Below are positions 44,081 through 52,587 of a stretch of DNA of 64,000 bases, piece by piece. The stretch lies in the NCBI RefSeq assembly GCF_023015765.1, contig NZ_JALKAL010000017.1, positions 1 through 64,000 on the forward strand, given 5' to 3'. A program made the position numbers and the translations under genes. The notes beneath the pieces are model-generated. The model did not search any database. It was not told the DNA's origin and saw nothing but the letters and a program-made list of their open reading frames with translations. This DNA comes from Ornithinimicrobium sp. F0845 (lineage in GTDB: Bacteria; Actinomycetota; Actinomycetes; Actinomycetales; Dermatophilaceae). The number at the start of each line of letters is the position of its first letter. The first letter of the stretch is position 1.

Positions 44081-44888
44081 CCGCGGGCAGTCCCGTCCCA
44101 CAATCCGGGTGGGCGCGCCCGCCGGTGGCTGGCCCGACCCGTGGGCGAACGTGGCCGAAATCGCGGACTCCTTCGCTGGAGACCTGTGGACTTTGGTGGG
44201 TGGGCTGATGACCCAGCTGCACGCCATACACAAGGGGGTCGGGACTGTCCGGCCGACCCGAGACGTTGACATGCTGCTGCACATCGAGATCGCGCGCGGG
44301 GTGCCGGCACGCGCGGCGGCAGCCCTCGAGGGCCTCGGTTATCACCTGCTGCCGTCCATCGATCCGCGAACGACGACAGCGCACCGCTGGGTCCGCGGTG
44401 GTCAGGTGGTCCCCGTCAGGGGCGCCGGTGTCGAGGTCGTTGACGTCACCGGCAGCCCGGACACGGTGGATCTGCTGCGGGCCGACCATCCGGCGGCGGC
44501 CGTCGTGGAACGCCTGCGAGGACAGGACATGGTGGCCATCGCCGGGGGGACCCAGGCGCTCAAGCGAACGGTCAACGCCCAACTGACGATTCACCCAGGC
44601 CGCACAACGACGCTCTCGGTGCCCCGACCCTTCGGGGCCCTGATCCTCAAGGCCGCTGCTTACCTCGCAGACTCCCGCGACCGCGACCGGCACCTCTTCG
44701 ACGCCGCGACACTTCTGGCGTGCATCGATGACCCGTTTGACGAGGCGGAGCACTTGCGTGGATCTGACAGACGACGGATCGGCACGCTGGTGGAGCGGCT
44801 CACTGAGGATCACGCCGCCTGGCGTGTCCTCAACCAGCGCGCTCGCGTCAACGGGCAGGCCGCGCTGCGGATCCTCGCGACGACCTGA
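44073..44888 (+). CDS. Nucleotidyltransferase-fold protein, probable AbiEii-like toxin
   Basis: The 271-aa protein has LVGGLMTQLHAIHKG followed by RPTRDVDML, a spaced Gly-Gly plus Asp-x-Asp pattern that fits the AbiEii/DUF1814-like nucleotidyltransferase fold. A Lys in a LILKAAAYLADSRDRDRHLFD helix fits the later conserved region. Such proteins inactivate tRNA by adding nucleotides. Coupled translation after the HTH gene supports a toxin-antitoxin unit. The family call is tentative. Confidence 0.6.
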   Translation: MADRGQSRPTIRVGAPAGGWPDPWANVAEIADSFAGDLWTLVGGLMTQLHAIHKGVGTVRPTRDVDMLLHIEIARGVPARAAAALEGLGYHLLPSIDPRTTTAHRWVRGGQVVPVRGAGVEVVDVTGSPDTVDLLRADHPAAAVVERLRGQDMVAIAGGTQALKRTVNAQLTIHPGRTTTLSVPRPFGALILKAAAYLADSRDRDRHLFDAATLLACIDDPFDEAEHLRGSDRRRIGTLVERLTEDHAAWRVLNQRARVNGQAALRILATT

Positions 44889-44908
44889 CTTCGGTGCTAG
44901 CGTCGAGT

Positions 44909-45334
44909 ATGCGCGTCGCCGAGATCCTCAGGAAGAAGGGCAGCTCCGTCCTCACCCTGCCGTCCGCCGCGACCGTCGCGCAGCTCCTGGAGTGCCTCGA
45001 TGACCACAAGATCGGTGCCGTCGTCGTGGTCGACGACGACAAGGTCGTCGGGATCGTCTCCGAGCGCGACATCGTGCACCACCTGCGGGCCGGCCGGGAC
45101 CAGACGAGTGCGCTGTCCGAGATCATGTCTGCTGATGTCCACGTCGTCACGACCCAGGACGACCTGGATCAACTCGCCACCATCATGACGGAGCGGCGTC
45201 TGCGCCACCTGCCCGTCGTCGAGGATGGCGTCCTCAAGGGCATCGTGTCGATCGGGGACGTGGTCAAGACCCGTCTCGACGCCCTCTCCGCTGAGCGGGA
45301 CCACCTGGAGGACTACCTGCGACGCGCGCCCTGA
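44909..45334 (+). CDS. CBS-domain protein
   Basis: A 141-aa protein with two tandem CBS motifs: HKIGAVVVVDDDKVVGIVSERDIV (positions about 33-56) and a second ending in RHLPVVEDGVLKGIVSIGDVV. Pairs of this kind bind adenine nucleotides or SAM and act as energy sensors. The ATG at 44909 is preferred to the GTG at 44894 because the family starts MRVAEIL; TAGCGT lies five bases upstream, near the leaderless spacing used elsewhere. No partner enzyme is adjacent. Confidence 0.85.
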   Translation: MRVAEILRKKGSSVLTLPSAATVAQLLECLDDHKIGAVVVVDDDKVVGIVSERDIVHHLRAGRDQTSALSEIMSADVHVVTTQDDLDQLATIMTERRLRHLPVVEDGVLKGIVSIGDVVKTRLDALSAERDHLEDYLRRAP

Positions 45335-45353
45335 TAGGTCGATCGGGCCGCGA

Positions 45354-46391
45354 TCAGTCGCCCAGCTGCAGACGCGCCACGGCCTCGCCGTCGTCCATCT
45401 CGCCGGTGAGCACGAAGCCGGCCCCGAGATAGAACGGCTCGGGACCACCGGGCGCCTGCACCCAGCTGGCCTCGACGGCCGTGTGTCCGGCGGCGTGCAG
45501 CTCGCTGGTCCACTGGTCGAGCGCTCGTCGGCCGATGCCACGGCCTTGATGGCTCCGGTCGATGAGGAAGCGCCAGAGATACGGGTCAGGGGTGCCCTCG
45601 TTGATGGCGTCGGCCCACATGAGGAACCCGGCCGGCTCTCCGTCGGCCTCGATCCCGCGCAGCACCGCGACCACGGGGTGACCCTCCTCCGGCTCGGGGA
45701 AGAGGGCGTCGATGAAGGACTGGTCCATCGTCGCCACGAACCGCTCCTGGGAGCGGTGGGTGCGGAGCCGTCGATAGCTCCAGACGTTTTCGTGGGTGAG
45801 CTCGATGAGCCGCACCTGATCCGGCGGGGTGAGCGGCCGGTCCCTCCAGGCACGCCGCTCCTCACCGGTCATCGAGTAGAAGAGGTTGTCGTCCCAGGCC
45901 CCCCGCCACCAGAACGACTTCTCCGCGAAGTACTCGAAGGTCATGCCGAGGCGCTCCAGGAGACGGGCGGAGGCCAGGTTGTCCGGCGACAGCTCAGCCA
46001 CGAGTCGATGCACACCCACCCGATCGACCAGGTCGTCGACGACCGCCGACGCCGCCTCCACGGCATACCCCTTGCCATGGTGCTCCGCGGCGAGACTGAA
46101 ACCGATCTCGGCGATGCCGGCATGTTCATCCAGGCCGACGTAGATGTCCCCGATCAGCTCGCCGTCCAGGTCGATGGCGAGCTGGGTGCCCTTTCCCGGC
46201 AGGACGTCGTCCCGGCCGGCGTGCGCCGCAACCAGACGCTCAGCACGCTCTCGCGGATAGGGCAGGTCCCAGTCCTGCAGCGCCGACACTCGCGGGTCGT
46301 TGCGGTAGGCGGTCAGGGTGTCGATGTCCTCCGGGCGAAACATGCGGAGGAGGAGCCGGTCGGTGCGGAGGGGATAGGCGGTGTTGGTCAT
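45354..46391 (-). CDS. Tandem GNAT acetyltransferase
   Basis: This 345-aa protein has two GNAT domains. The N-terminal copy (LRTDRLLLRMFRPEDIDTL, then HHGKGYAVEAASAVVDDL) is RimJ/RimL-like. The C-terminal copy has WRFLIDRSHQGRGIGRRAL, the acetyl-CoA pyrophosphate loop Q-x-x-G-x-G/R. Both loops look intact. Tandem GNATs often act on small amines or antibiotics, but no substrate can be assigned. It converges with the CBS gene over 19 bases. Confidence 0.82.
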   Translation of the reverse strand: MTNTAYPLRTDRLLLRMFRPEDIDTLTAYRNDPRVSALQDWDLPYPRERAERLVAAHAGRDDVLPGKGTQLAIDLDGELIGDIYVGLDEHAGIAEIGFSLAAEHHGKGYAVEAASAVVDDLVDRVGVHRLVAELSPDNLASARLLERLGMTFEYFAEKSFWWRGAWDDNLFYSMTGEERRAWRDRPLTPPDQVRLIELTHENVWSYRRLRTHRSQERFVATMDQSFIDALFPEPEEGHPVVAVLRGIEADGEPAGFLMWADAINEGTPDPYLWRFLIDRSHQGRGIGRRALDQWTSELHAAGHTAVEASWVQAPGGPEPFYLGAGFVLTGEMDDGEAVARLQLGD

Positions 46392-46485
46392 GCATCATCG
46401 TTGAACGTGACCGCTTGGTCATGCAACGGGGTATCCCGGCGCCAGGTGAGGCTCGTAGTCAACCGCCCTGTCGGAGCGATGGATG

Positions 46486-46905
46486 TCACCGATCTGCGGG
46501 TGGGAACTCCTCGGCGCCCGGACGGGTCAGGCCAGCCCGCGCGAAGTCATCACCGACGAACAGCAGTTCCTCTCCGGTCGCACGGTGCAGGGCGTAGGCG
46601 TAGCAGTCACCCATGTTCAACCGTGCGGGGTGACTGGATCCCTTCCCGAAGTCCCGGTATGCCTCGCGTGCAAGAGACCACTGCTTCGCGTCGAACGGGA
46701 CGATCTCGACCTCGAGCGTTTCCAGGAGGTCATCGAGGCGTCGGCGTTGCTGCGGTGACGATCGGCTGTCCAGCACGATCGATGCCTCGAGGGCGGTGGC
46801 GGCGCTCATCCTGAGATGGGTCGCCGCCAGTGCCGTTGTCAGCAGGAACTCGCTCTCCTCCTCGTCGGCCAAGATGGCTACCAAGGCTGAGGTGTCGAGG
46901 ATCAC
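46486..46905 (-). CDS. vapC: PIN-domain ribonuclease toxin VapC
   Basis: A 139-aa PIN protein with the first acidic residue in MILDTSALVAIL, Glu in AATALEASIVL, NMGDCYAYALH with Asp/Asn in the core, and the last Asp in FVGDDFARAGL. The four-acid site is complete, so the toxin should be an active RNase. The GTG start overlaps the vapB stop by four bases. It is related to the Rv0623/Rv0624-type pair. Confidence 0.88.
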   Translation of the reverse strand: MILDTSALVAILADEEESEFLLTTALAATHLRMSAATALEASIVLDSRSSPQQRRRLDDLLETLEVEIVPFDAKQWSLAREAYRDFGKGSSHPARLNMGDCYAYALHRATGEELLFVGDDFARAGLTRPGAEEFPPADR

Positions 46906-47180
46906 CGGGGCAGCCCCTGCTCGTCATAGAGCCAGTCGTCCGCAGTGCGGAGGCGCTCACGGTCCTGCTCAGACATGTCCTGCCGGAAGGCGTGAGCGAT
47001 CCTTCGGGCACGCTCGTGCCGCTGGCGCTCCTCAGGAGTGGTGAGGCCGTCAGCCGCCCGGAGCTCGGCGAGGCGGCGACGCACCGCGTCCTCGACCGCG
47101 GCGGTCTGGGACTGGCCAGTCGCCTCAGCCAGGTCACGCACGAGCCGGTGTGTCCGCGGGTTCTTGATGTTCAGGCTCAT
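46902..47180 (-). CDS. vapB: Antitoxin VapB (Rv0623-like)
   Basis: A 92-aa protein beginning MSLNIKNPRTHRLVRDLAEATGQSQTAAV, the start of the Rv0623-type VapB family with a ribbon-helix-helix-like N-terminus and a charged helical tail for toxin binding. It is translated just before vapC. TAGACT ends six bases before the ATG and is buried in an operator palindrome, so it is probably leaderless and autorepressed. Confidence 0.88.
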   Translation of the reverse strand: MSLNIKNPRTHRLVRDLAEATGQSQTAAVEDAVRRRLAELRAADGLTTPEERQRHERARRIAHAFRQDMSEQDRERLRTADDWLYDEQGLPR

Positions 47181-47235
47181 GGTAGAAGTCTACCCATGCG
47201 AATCGGGTCGTCTACCTAAAGGTCGTCTACCTAAA
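47181..47235 (-). promoter_or_regulatory. vapBC operator with palindrome and tandem 15-bp repeats
   Basis: Immediately upstream of vapB, GGTAGA-AG-TCTACC (47181-47194) is a perfect palindrome. Farther up, GGTCGTCTACCTAAA is repeated exactly twice in tandem (47206-47220 and 47221-47235). Read on the vapB strand, all copies present GGTAGAC half-sites, giving four or more sites for cooperative VapBC binding over the promoter. Confidence 0.72.
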
Positions 47236-47244
47236 GACCGACCG

Positions 47245-48198
47245 TCACGTGCTTCGGCGCGCGAAGGCGTCCAGCACCTCAGCACTGATCCGCCCGCGGT
47301 CGGACACGGCCAGCCCCTGGTTGCGTGCCCACTCGCGGACCTCCGCCGGGCTGGGCGGCGCGGCGGAGGGCAGGTCGGAGGCCTCGGTCTCGACGTGGGT
47401 CTCCTCGCCGTGATGGACGAGCGCCGCGGCCAGGAAGCGGTAGGTCCACTCCTGCGCCAGCGCCCGCGTCTCACAGAAAACGATCGGCACGGTGGGGAAG
47501 CGTGCGTGGCACTCGCCGAGGGAGTCGGCCACCACGGCGGGCCGGACCCGGTCGAGCTTGAAGACCGAGGAGTAGCGGTCCTCCACCACGACCGCGGCCG
47601 CCGGCAGCGCCGAGAGGTCAGCCAACAGATAGCGCATCTTCCCGCTGGTCAGCGTGCCGACCAGATCCTGCAGCGACTTGCGCTCCACCGCGGCCAGCAC
47701 CCGGTCGCCGTCCACCACGCCGTAGTCGCCCGCTCTCAGTGCACGTCGCGTCGTGGTGACCTGCTGGTGCTCGAACTTCCAGGCATAGCGCTCGTGGCTG
47801 TCCACGACGATCTCGAGACCGGCGACCCCCGAGCCGCGTGCGGTCGGGATCGCCACGGCGGGCCTGGCCTGCTTGGCGGTGCGCGCGGTCTGCCAGAAGA
47901 TCGCCTCGCGCCCGCCCCGGATCCGCGTGAGCACGAACTGCGAGCGGTTCTCCCGGCCACGGTCCAGCACCAGGTCGATGCTCGCCCCGCGGCGCACGCA
48001 CGACCGCACCGGCACCTGCTCGATGATCTCCGGGTCCCGCGGCCACCCCACGGCCCGGTGACAGTAGACCTTGCCGGTCCGCGGCCACGTCTCCTTGGCC
48101 TTCAGCACCACCCCGTCCGGCCCCCACGGGATCCGCAGCAGGTAGGGCAGCGTCGTGCCCTCCTCGGGGTTGCGGGCGATGACGAAGTCGTCCGGCAT
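47245..48198 (-). CDS. ERCC4-type nuclease fused to an Lsr2-like DNA-binding domain
   Basis: A 317-aa protein with an XPF/ERCC4 nuclease core: IVVDSHERYAWKF, then VERKSLQDL (the ERK-x3-D catalytic motif) in the middle, and VVVEDRYSS. The last 40 or so residues (AEVREWARNQGLAVSDRGRI, then SAEVLDAFARR) match the DNA-binding C-terminal domain of Lsr2, which binds the A+T-rich minor groove. This would direct a structure-specific nuclease to A+T-rich, often foreign, DNA. It lies between two VapBC modules. Confidence 0.8.
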   Translation of the reverse strand: MPDDFVIARNPEEGTTLPYLLRIPWGPDGVVLKAKETWPRTGKVYCHRAVGWPRDPEIIEQVPVRSCVRRGASIDLVLDRGRENRSQFVLTRIRGGREAIFWQTARTAKQARPAVAIPTARGSGVAGLEIVVDSHERYAWKFEHQQVTTTRRALRAGDYGVVDGDRVLAAVERKSLQDLVGTLTSGKMRYLLADLSALPAAAVVVEDRYSSVFKLDRVRPAVVADSLGECHARFPTVPIVFCETRALAQEWTYRFLAAALVHHGEETHVETEASDLPSAAPPSPAEVREWARNQGLAVSDRGRISAEVLDAFARRST

Positions 48199-48244
48199 GA
48201 AGTCAGAGTATGCCGTGTGGCGGCGCAGGTGGACGGCCGCCGCT

Positions 48245-48649
48245 TCACCGTGGGAGCAGGGAGATCGTTGGCACGCCGCAGTGGGTGCTGAGCGTCTCGA
48301 AGTCTCGGTCGCGGTGCAGCACCGGGATCCCGAGCCGCAGCGCCACGGCAGCGATCAGGCAGTCGCCCAGGTTGCGCACCGTGTCGCCGCTGCGGCGGCA
48401 CTGTCGCTGTAGTCGCGCAGCGGTGAGCGAGTCGACACCCGGTGTGAGAGGAACAACGTCGAAGGACTCAAGCATCCGCCGACGCCGCGCCGCCACCGCC
48501 TCGTCTGTCGTGCCGCTCAGGAGTTCCAGCATGACGGTCTCCGGGACGACGAGGTGCTCCCTGCCTCGGATCAGCGACTCGAGATGATCCCCCGCTGCTG
48601 ATCGGCCCGGCCTCAGGAACTCGATCCAGACCGAGGTGTCGACGATCAC
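48245..48649 (-). CDS. vapC: PIN-domain ribonuclease toxin VapC (second module)
   Basis: A 134-aa PIN protein: MIVDTSVWIEFLR with the first Asp, VMLELLSGTTDE with Glu, and NLGDCLIAAVALRLGIPVLHRDRDF carrying the remaining acids (positions about 92-116). The site is complete. The start overlaps the antitoxin stop by four bases. It is most like VapC proteins with Rv-type VapB partners starting TRTNIDLDD. Confidence 0.88.
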   Translation of the reverse strand: MIVDTSVWIEFLRPGRSAAGDHLESLIRGREHLVVPETVMLELLSGTTDEAVAARRRRMLESFDVVPLTPGVDSLTAARLQRQCRRSGDTVRNLGDCLIAAVALRLGIPVLHRDRDFETLSTHCGVPTISLLPR

Positions 48650-48855
48650 CCCCCAGCCGTCCAGTCGCCCTCGATCTCCTCATTGTCGGCGTCGATGCCG
48701 TTGCCCCGCATCGCGAGGATCTCATCGAGCGGGAGCGGCTCGCGGACGAGCTGTCTCAGGGCGAAGTCGACAGCGGAGCGCTTGGACTCCAACTGGTAAC
48801 GCGCCATGACAGCAGCCACCAGGTCGTCGTCCAGGTCGATGTTCGTCCTCGTCAC
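48646..48855 (-). CDS. vapB: Antitoxin VapB (second module)
   Basis: A 69-aa antitoxin starting (G/M)TRTNIDLDDDLVAAVM, the ribbon-helix-helix strand and helix of the VapB family, with an acidic tail. The GTG at 48855 is chosen over the in-frame start at 48894 because TACGGT lies exactly six bases upstream (leaderless pattern) and the family begins there. The longer frame would cross the operator. Confidence 0.82.
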   Translation of the reverse strand: MTRTNIDLDDDLVAAVMARYQLESKRSAVDFALRQLVREPLPLDEILAMRGNGIDADNEEIEGDWTAGG

Positions 48856-48865
48856 TACACCACCG

Positions 48866-48881
48866 TACACCTTGATGTGTA
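48866..48881 (-). promoter_or_regulatory. Inverted repeat upstream of second vapBC
   Basis: TACAC-(6)-GTGTA is a perfect inverted repeat with five-base arms ten bases before the vapB GTG, overlapping its probable promoter. It is a likely VapBC operator and unlike the GGTAGAC sites of the first module. Confidence 0.5.
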
Positions 48882-48957
48882 TTAGCCCCTCCACGAGCCC
48901 GCGGAGGCCGGGGCGAACCCGATCAGCCGGATGCCGTCGGCAGACAGCGGCGCGCCC

Positions 48958-51900
48958 TCAGCCCTCTACCAGCGCCCGGATGTCGTCCGCCGACAGCGGC
49001 GCGCTCATCAGCCCCTCGTCGTCCACGACCTTGGCGAACAGGTCGCGCTTCTTCTCCTGCAGGGCGACGACCTTCTCCTCGATGGTGTCCTCGGCCACGA
49101 GGCGATAGACCATGACGGTGCTGTCCTGCCCGATCCGGTGGGTGCGGTCCACGGCCTGGGCCTCGACGGCCGGGTTCCACCAGGGGTCGAGCACGAAGAC
49201 GTAGTCGGCCTCGGTCAGCGTCAGCCCGGACCCGCCGGCCTTGAGACTGATGAGGAACACCGGGTCGTCACCGTCGGTGAACTGGGCCACCCGGCGCGGC
49301 CGGTCGCGGGTGCGGCCGTCCAGGTAGACGTGACCGATCCCCTCCGCGTCGAGGCGCTCGCGCACGATCCTGAGGAAACGGGTGAACTGGCTGAACACCA
49401 GGCACCGGTGCCCCTCCGCCGCCACCTCCACCAGTTGCTCGATGAGGACGTCGACCTTGCTGGGCCGCACGCTGGTCGGGGCGTCGGGCTCGACGAGGTG
49501 CACGTCGAGGCTGAGTTGCCGGAGCTTGGTGAGCGCGCTGAGGATCGCGATGCGGTTGCGGTCCACGTCGTCCAGCAGCCCGAGGATGCGCTGGCGCTCA
49601 CGCTGCAGGTGCGTGTCATAGATCCGCCGGTGCGCGGGGTTGAGCGCCACCGACAGCACCTGCTCGATCTTGGGCGGCAGGTCGGGGGCCACCGCCTCCT
49701 TGGTGCGGCGCAACATCAGCGGTCGCACCCGGCGACGCAGCGTGGCCAGCAGCTCGGGCGCACTGCCGGACTCGATCGGCTTGCGGAAGACTTCGCCGAA
49801 CTTCTGCGGCGAGGAGAACAGCCCTGGCGCCACGATCGACAGCAAGGACCACAGGTCCATCAGCGAGTTCTCGAGCGGTGTGCCGGTGACCGCGAACTTC
49901 ACCGGTGCCCGCAGGCTCCGTGCCGCCTGGTAGGTCCGCGACCGGTGGTTCTTCACCGCCTGTGCCTCGTCCAGCACCACGGCGCTCCACGTGATGCCGG
50001 TGAGGTGCTCCTCGTCGATGCGCAGCAGGGCGTAGGAGGTCACGACCATGTGGGCGCCGGTGATGGTCTCGGTCAGCGGCCGACCACTGCGCCTGACCGT
50101 CTCGGTCAGCGCCGCCACCCGCAGACCCGGTGTGAAGCGCTCGGCCTCCCGCACCCACGCGCCGACCACGCTCGTCGGTGCGACGACCAGCATCGGCCGC
50201 TCGGGGCTCAGCAGCCCCTGCTCTCTCGCGCGCTCGGCCGCGGCCAGCACCTGGACCGTCTTGCCCAGCCCCATGTCGTCGGCCAGGATCCCGCCCAGCT
50301 CGTGCTCCCAGAGGAACGACAGCCACTGAAAGCCGTCGAGCTGGTAGCTCCGCAGCGACGCCGTGAGCCCCTCGGGCGGATCGGGGTGCGGCAGCTCCTC
50401 CAGCGCCAGCAGGTCCCCGACGGTGCGCTGCCACCGCTCGCTCTGCTCCGCGACGACCCCGAGGCTGACCAGCTCCTCCCACAACCCGGCCTGGAACCGG
50501 TTGATGCGCAGCCCTTCGCCCTCGTGGTCTTGCAGCGCGCGGGCCTCCTCGACCAGCCGACGCAGCGCGTGGAGCTCGGGCACGTCGACGCTGAACCAGG
50601 TCCCATCGGGCAGGATCAGCTGCTCCGCCCCGTGCGCCAGGGCGGCCAGCAGGTCGGGGAGCGGCACCGGCTGATCGCCGACCGTGACCTCGATGCCGAG
50701 GTCGAACCAGTCCCGCGAGGCGTCCTCACCGAGCTGTATGCCGTCCGGCTCGCTCCCCGGGCCCCGCTCACCGGGATCTCTGGTCGAGACCGCGACGACG
50801 GGCGGTTCGTCCGCCTCGTCATAGTCGAGCGGCTCGCCGAAGACGCTTATGTCGATGTCGTCGCGCGCCTCCAGCGCGGGCAGCACGTCGTTGACGAACT
50901 GCACGGTGTCCCACCCGTCCAGCTGCGGCTCGATCACCACACCGAGGCGGTTCCTGCCCGGCAGTGGCACCCGCAACCCAGGGGCGCCGTCGAGCACGGA
51001 GAGGCTGGCGAGCAGCTCCTCCTCGCGGGCGGCGTCGCGCACGAGGGGACCGTCCTCGCCCGTGGGAGCACGGAGTAACGGGACGGTCCGGATCGCCTGC
51101 CCCACGGCATACCGGAAAGTCCAGCGCAACCGGGTGCGGTGGTGCGCCTCGAAGCGCACCTCCAGCCCGAGCCGCGGCGGCTTGATCTCCGGGAACTCGA
51201 CGCTGTCGTCCGAGGACGTGACCGTGACGTGCTGGCGCAGTGCGGGGTAGTAGCCGGTGAGGAAGCGGTCGGTGTCCGACTCCGGGATTGTCGGCGCCGT
51301 GCCACTGAACAGCCTCGTCAGCGCCGGGGTCAGCGGCTTGGCGAGGGCGGCCAGGTGCAGCTCGCCGCGCACCGTAGAGACCAGACCGTGCCCCGGATCC
51401 CCGAGGATGGCCGGCTCCCCGGGCAGGCCCAGCACGGTCTGCAGCGCGAGCGCTCCGTCGGCCGTGCGGGTGAGGTCGAGGGCCAGCTCGACCGGCTCGG
51501 CCCGCAGGTGCACTCGCTCCTTGCCCTGGTAGCCGGTGACCAGCGGGACGCCGGCCTGCTCGACCTCCCGCAGCATGGGCCACAGGGCCGGGCCGAGGCT
51601 CCCGCCCTCGATGGTGTCGGTCAGGGTGTACCAGTAGCCCGTCCGGGTCCGAGTGGCATTGAGCAGTGCGGCAAGGGCCGAGCGCTGCGCCGCCCCCCAC
51701 TGCCGGTCGCCGTACGTGCTCTGCACGTCGGACCACGAGACGCCGGTCTTGATCCAGGCTCCCGAAGCGCCCCTCATCAGCGGGCGCATCTCGAGGCGCT
51801 GCCGACCCGGTCCGGAGCGGCTGGGCCCCGCGCCGGCCTCGAGGTGGAGCGCGAGCGGGGTCACGGCCGGGCTGGGGGCTGGTGGCTCGGTCTCGGCGAC

Positions 51901-52356
51901 CACAGGTGCGAGCAGCGCCTCCCAGTCGGGGACGGCGGGCTGGGACACGACATGGATCGGCCGTGACGGTGCTGATGGCTCGGTTGGCACACGCGACGCA
52001 GGGCGGGCCGCGCCGAGGTCGCCGGCCCGCGCGCGGGCCTGCGCCTCGAGGATGGTGGCGGCCGCGTGCTTGCAGGTGATGCCGACCGGGCAGGAGCAGT
52101 GGGCCGCGAATGTGCGTCCGTCGGGACGCCGGGCCGTCTGTGACACGGTGGTGCGATAGCGACGGGTGCCGTGGACCGTGGAGGTGATGACACCGCTCTG
52201 TGTCACGGACAGGTTGCGCACCACGCCCCGCCGCTGATAGGTCCTCCCGCGGGTGAGTGAAGTGCGTCCGAAGGCGCGCAGGAGGTCGTCCTCGGTGACG
52301 TCCAGCACCCAGGATGGCGCGACGAAGGAGTGCGGTTCTCGCGGGTTGCTGGTCAT
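48958..52356 (-). CDS. SWIM zinc-finger SNF2 helicase (HepA/HelZ-like)
   Basis: The 1132-aa protein has an N-terminal SWIM finger CSCPVGITCKH (Cys87, Cys89, Cys95, His97). A long middle region of unknown fold follows, then a SNF2 ATPase with LADDMGLGKT near residue 695, DEAQAVKN, TGTPLENSLMDLWSL and DRTHRIGQ near the C-terminus. The start at 52356 has AAGGAAGG upstream; the open frame before it is shadow. Such proteins are widespread in actinobacteria and remodel or repair DNA-protein complexes. It is complete and not linked to the defence island at the left end. Confidence 0.9.
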   Translation of the reverse strand: MTSNPREPHSFVAPSWVLDVTEDDLLRAFGRTSLTRGRTYQRRGVVRNLSVTQSGVITSTVHGTRRYRTTVSQTARRPDGRTFAAHCSCPVGITCKHAAATILEAQARARAGDLGAARPASRVPTEPSAPSRPIHVVSQPAVPDWEALLAPVVAETEPPAPSPAVTPLALHLEAGAGPSRSGPGRQRLEMRPLMRGASGAWIKTGVSWSDVQSTYGDRQWGAAQRSALAALLNATRTRTGYWYTLTDTIEGGSLGPALWPMLREVEQAGVPLVTGYQGKERVHLRAEPVELALDLTRTADGALALQTVLGLPGEPAILGDPGHGLVSTVRGELHLAALAKPLTPALTRLFSGTAPTIPESDTDRFLTGYYPALRQHVTVTSSDDSVEFPEIKPPRLGLEVRFEAHHRTRLRWTFRYAVGQAIRTVPLLRAPTGEDGPLVRDAAREEELLASLSVLDGAPGLRVPLPGRNRLGVVIEPQLDGWDTVQFVNDVLPALEARDDIDISVFGEPLDYDEADEPPVVAVSTRDPGERGPGSEPDGIQLGEDASRDWFDLGIEVTVGDQPVPLPDLLAALAHGAEQLILPDGTWFSVDVPELHALRRLVEEARALQDHEGEGLRINRFQAGLWEELVSLGVVAEQSERWQRTVGDLLALEELPHPDPPEGLTASLRSYQLDGFQWLSFLWEHELGGILADDMGLGKTVQVLAAAERAREQGLLSPERPMLVVAPTSVVGAWVREAERFTPGLRVAALTETVRRSGRPLTETITGAHMVVTSYALLRIDEEHLTGITWSAVVLDEAQAVKNHRSRTYQAARSLRAPVKFAVTGTPLENSLMDLWSLLSIVAPGLFSSPQKFGEVFRKPIESGSAPELLATLRRRVRPLMLRRTKEAVAPDLPPKIEQVLSVALNPAHRRIYDTHLQRERQRILGLLDDVDRNRIAILSALTKLRQLSLDVHLVEPDAPTSVRPSKVDVLIEQLVEVAAEGHRCLVFSQFTRFLRIVRERLDAEGIGHVYLDGRTRDRPRRVAQFTDGDDPVFLISLKAGGSGLTLTEADYVFVLDPWWNPAVEAQAVDRTHRIGQDSTVMVYRLVAEDTIEEKVVALQEKKRDLFAKVVDDEGLMSAPLSADDIRALVEG

Positions 52357-52587
52357 GCGCACCTTCCTTTCCCACTGGGCCACGGCAAGGGTATGCCGTG
52401 GGGCCGACACAGCCGGGACGTCCTGTGGACAAGGTGGTCTCCGGGCGCTCATCTGGCTCGACGCGCGTGGACCGCGTGGCTCCGACAGCGGCTCGCCCAT
52501 AGCCAGGCTGCGCCGTCTCTGGCAGTATGCGGCCAACCTCAGCGACCGGTCATCGGTCGCCCGCTGTGCGAGTGAACGGAGCTTCGA

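Noticed and set aside
47206-47235. Possible CRISPR or minisatellite
   Set aside because: Only two directly adjacent 15-bp copies without spacers, and the half-sites match the nearby vapB palindrome, so an operator is the better reading.
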